Origin: Kiritimatiellales bacterium
Lineage (GTDB): Bacteria > Verrucomicrobiota > Kiritimatiellia > Kiritimatiellales > Pontiellaceae
Direction: 5' to 3'
Assembly (NCBI GenBank): GCA_030630445.1
Contig: DAOVNC010000186.1
Location: 1 to 6,986, forward strand
DNA length: 6,986 nt
Under the pieces are notes generated by a model. The model saw only the letters and a program-made list of their open reading frames with translations, made no database searches and was not told the DNA's origin. This document shows positions 5,186 through 6,986 of the stretch, piece after piece (position 1 is the stretch's first letter; the number at the start of each line of letters is the position of its first letter). The position numbers and the translations under genes are program-made.

Positions 5186-6802
5186 CTAGTGCTTAAAATG
5201 CCTCATTCCCGTGAGCGCCATGGCGATACCGTTTTTGTTGCAGGCGGCAATGACTTCGTCGTCGCGGATGGATCCGCCGGGCTGGACGATGTATTTCGCG
5301 CCCATTTCGCTGGCGGCTTCGATACTGTCGGCAAACGGGAAGAAGGCTTCGGAAACGAAAACGCATTCTCCGATGACCGCCTGGATTTCCTCATCGGTGA
5401 TATCGGGCTTTTCGGTCTTGAGGTTTTCGATGGCCTTAGAGACGGAGAGCTTCTTTAGGGCGTCCACGCGGTTGGGCTGGCCCGCACCCATACCGAGGAC
5501 GCGGTATTGGCCGGGCTTGTATTCCTGCACGAGTACGATGGCGTTGGATTTGGTGTGCTTGGCGGCGGAGATACCGAAGAGGGCAAGCTCTTTCCTGGAT
5601 TCGTCGAAAGGCGCCTTGGTGGGGACTTCCCATTTTTCGAGCGTTTCGGTATCGAGATCCTGAACGAGCAGGCCGCCGTTGATCTGCTTGACCATGTGTT
5701 GCGGAAGGGCTTTGCCCATGGGCTTTGTGAGCTTGAGGATGCGCAGGTTCTTTTTCTTCATGAGATGTGCGAGCGCGTCGTCGGCATAGCCGGGGGCGAT
5801 GATGGCCTCAATGAAGCGTCCATCAAGGCATTGCGCGGTTTCGAGGTCGACCATCTGGGTGACGGCAATAACGGAACCGAAAGCGGAAACAGGATCGCCG
5901 GACCAAGCGGCTTCGAAGGCTTCGGCGAGGGTTTCGCCGGTGGCGTAGCCGCAGGGGTTGGTGTGCTTGATGACGGAGACCCCGGGCTTGCCGGAAAGAT
6001 CCTTGACGGCTTCGAGCGCGCCGTCGCCATCGACATAGTTGTTGTAGCTCATTTCCTTGCCGTGCAGCACTTCGGTGTGGGCAATGGAGGATTCGCGCGA
6101 TTCGGCATCCTTGTAGAGCCATGCATTCTGGTGGGAGTTTTCGCCATAGCGCAGCTCGGTGCCGTTGGAGTAGGACTTGACGAAGGGCTTGGCGAGCTTT
6201 TGCCCGGCGACCTGCTCGGCAAGATAGGTGGCGATGGCGGCGTTGTATTCGGCAGTGCGGGCGTAGACCTTTTGGCCGAGCGTGAATCGGAATTCCTCGG
6301 TGGTGGCGCCACCGTTTTCCTTCATTTCGGAGAGCACTTGGGCATAGTCGGAGGGATCGGTGACGACGGTGACGAACTTCATGTTCTTCGCGGCGGAGCG
6401 GATCATGGTGGGGCCGCCGATATCGATCTGCTCGATGGCTTCGGGCAGGGTGACGCCTTCCTTGGCAATGGTTTCCTCGAAGGGATAGAGGTTGACGCAG
6501 ACCAGGTCGATTTGGCCCATTTCGAACTCTTCCATGGTCTTCACATGCGCCTCGTTGTCGCGCATGTAGAGGATACCGGCGTGTACCTGCGGAGTGAGGG
6601 TCTTGACGCGGCCGTCGAGCATTTCGGGAAACCCAGTGAATTCGGCGACATCCTTGACCGGGATTCCGGCCTCGCGAATGGCTCTGGCAGTACCGCCGGT
6701 GGAGAGCAGTTCCACACCCATTTCATGCAGGTTGCGGGCGAAATCGAGGATGCCTGCCTTATCGGACACACTCAGAAGTGCTCGTTCAATCTTCACGTTC
6801 AT
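5186..6802 (-). CDS. purH: Bifunctional AICAR formyltransferase / IMP cyclohydrolase PurH
   Basis: A 538-residue cytoplasmic enzyme that performs the last two steps of de novo purine synthesis. It transfers a formyl group from 10-formyl-THF to AICAR to give FAICAR, then closes the ring to IMP. The N-terminal MGS-like cyclohydrolase domain (about 1-195) shows SVSDK (11-15), LLSTGGTA (32-39), RVKTLTPQVHAGIL (65-78) and DIGGPTMIRSAAKN (127-140). The C-terminal transformylase domain (about 200-538) shows LRYGENSHQ (217-225) and the catalytic Lys-His in IKHTNPCG (278-285). It also has KSNAIVL (418-424), GAGQPNRVDA (439-448), the FFPFADSIE segment and the terminal LTGMRHFKH. Length matches bacterial PurH (E. 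coli 529), so the gene is complete. The ATG at 6802 has AAGGA nine bases upstream and opens directly on the conserved N-terminus. No riboswitch or clear promoter is visible in the roughly 64 bases before the palindrome. It ends at a strong terminator and appears to be monocistronic on its downstream side. Confidence 0.98.
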   Translation of the reverse strand: MNVKIERALLSVSDKAGILDFARNLHEMGVELLSTGGTARAIREAGIPVKDVAEFTGFPEMLDGRVKTLTPQVHAGILYMRDNEAHVKTMEEFEMGQIDLVCVNLYPFEETIAKEGVTLPEAIEQIDIGGPTMIRSAAKNMKFVTVVTDPSDYAQVLSEMKENGGATTEEFRFTLGQKVYARTAEYNAAIATYLAEQVAGQKLAKPFVKSYSNGTELRYGENSHQNAWLYKDAESRESSIAHTEVLHGKEMSYNNYVDGDGALEAVKDLSGKPGVSVIKHTNPCGYATGETLAEAFEAAWSGDPVSAFGSVIAVTQMVDLETAQCLDGRFIEAIIAPGYADDALAHLMKKKNLRILKLTKPMGKALPQHMVKQINGGLLVQDLDTETLEKWEVPTKAPFDESRKELALFGISAAKHTKSNAIVLVQEYKPGQYRVLGMGAGQPNRVDALKKLSVSKAIENLKTEKPDITDEEIQAVIGECVFVSEAFFPFADSIEAASEMGAKYIVQPGGSIRDDEVIAACNKNGIAMALTGMRHFKH

Positions 6803-6866
6803 AGTCGTTATTCCTTGGGTTGAAATCGAAAAGCCAGATTCTTACCCATCGACGCCCGCAAATGCA

Positions 6867-6986
6867 CGGTATTTCTGCAATGGGGTTGGAACCCTCCCCC
6901 TCAAACCTTACATCCAGCTACCACGATCGTGGTAGCTGGATGTAAGGTTTGAGGGGGAGGGTTCCAACCCCATTGCAGAAATACCG
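6867..6986. repeat. Perfect 120-bp palindrome at the window end
   Basis: Bases 6867-6926 are the exact reverse complement of 6927-6986: two 60-base arms, no spacer and no mismatch, checked base by base. The centre CTACCACGATCGTGGTAG (6918-6935) is itself a natural-looking 18-bp palindrome. The right arm ends at the last base of the window, so the symmetry may continue past it. No ORF, terminal-repeat signature or known mobile element is visible in the arms. Long spacerless palindromes are unstable in most bacteria (SbcCD cleavage). That leaves three readings: a fold-back artefact at a contig end, read-through of a closed hairpin end, or a true inverted duplication. The arm starts 64 bases upstream of purH and may include or displace its promoter. 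Confidence 0.97.

Noticed and set aside
5507..6823. A 438-codon + strand frame antisense to purH
   Set aside because: The purH reading is certain over the whole region; the antisense product is Gly/Asp/Val-rich and unlike any known protein.
6803..6866. Search for a purine riboswitch or PurR box upstream of purH
   Set aside because: No conserved riboswitch core or clear dyad is visible in the 64 bases available before the palindrome.

Overview
The window looks like one end of a chromosomal contig from a free-living Gram-negative bacterium. Hand-counted stretches of coding DNA are mostly 50-67% GC. The PEP-CTERM-type tail on the largest protein implies an outer membrane plus an exosortase sorting system. 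That tail, the VIT-domain membrane protein and the general look of the proteins fit the PVC group (Verrucomicrobiota/Kiritimatiellota/Lentisphaerota) best, but this is an impression and no marker here proves it. The window ends exactly at the last base of a perfect palindrome, so the right edge may be a contig end.

Layout. Bases 1-351 hold no convincing gene. They contain an AT-rich control region with two near-identical 18-bp palindromes (centres 52 bp apart) and a separate 8-bp-stem dyad just before the first gene. On the + strand follow a PadR-family repressor (352-693) and, 4 bp later, an 839-residue membrane protein (698-3217). The latter has a helical cytoplasmic prefix, about five membrane helices, a VIT domain, a degenerate von Willebrand A-like domain and a C-terminal PEP-CTERM anchor. 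On the - strand, convergent to this pair, lie a DeaD/CsdA-type DEAD-box RNA helicase (3287-4996) and purH (5186-6802). A strong intrinsic terminator separates these two, so they are probably separate transcription units. A 120-bp perfect palindrome (6867-6986) closes the window about 65 bp upstream of purH.

How the genes relate. padR and the VIT gene form a two-gene operon, probably autoregulated by PadR through the palindromes. The helicase (RNA remodelling, ribosome assembly, cold adaptation) and purH (last two steps of IMP synthesis) are housekeeping genes with no evident link to it. The part most worth attention is the PadR/VIT/PEP-CTERM operon, which has no exosortase beside it. The end palindrome may be an assembly artefact, a hairpin end or a real inverted duplication.
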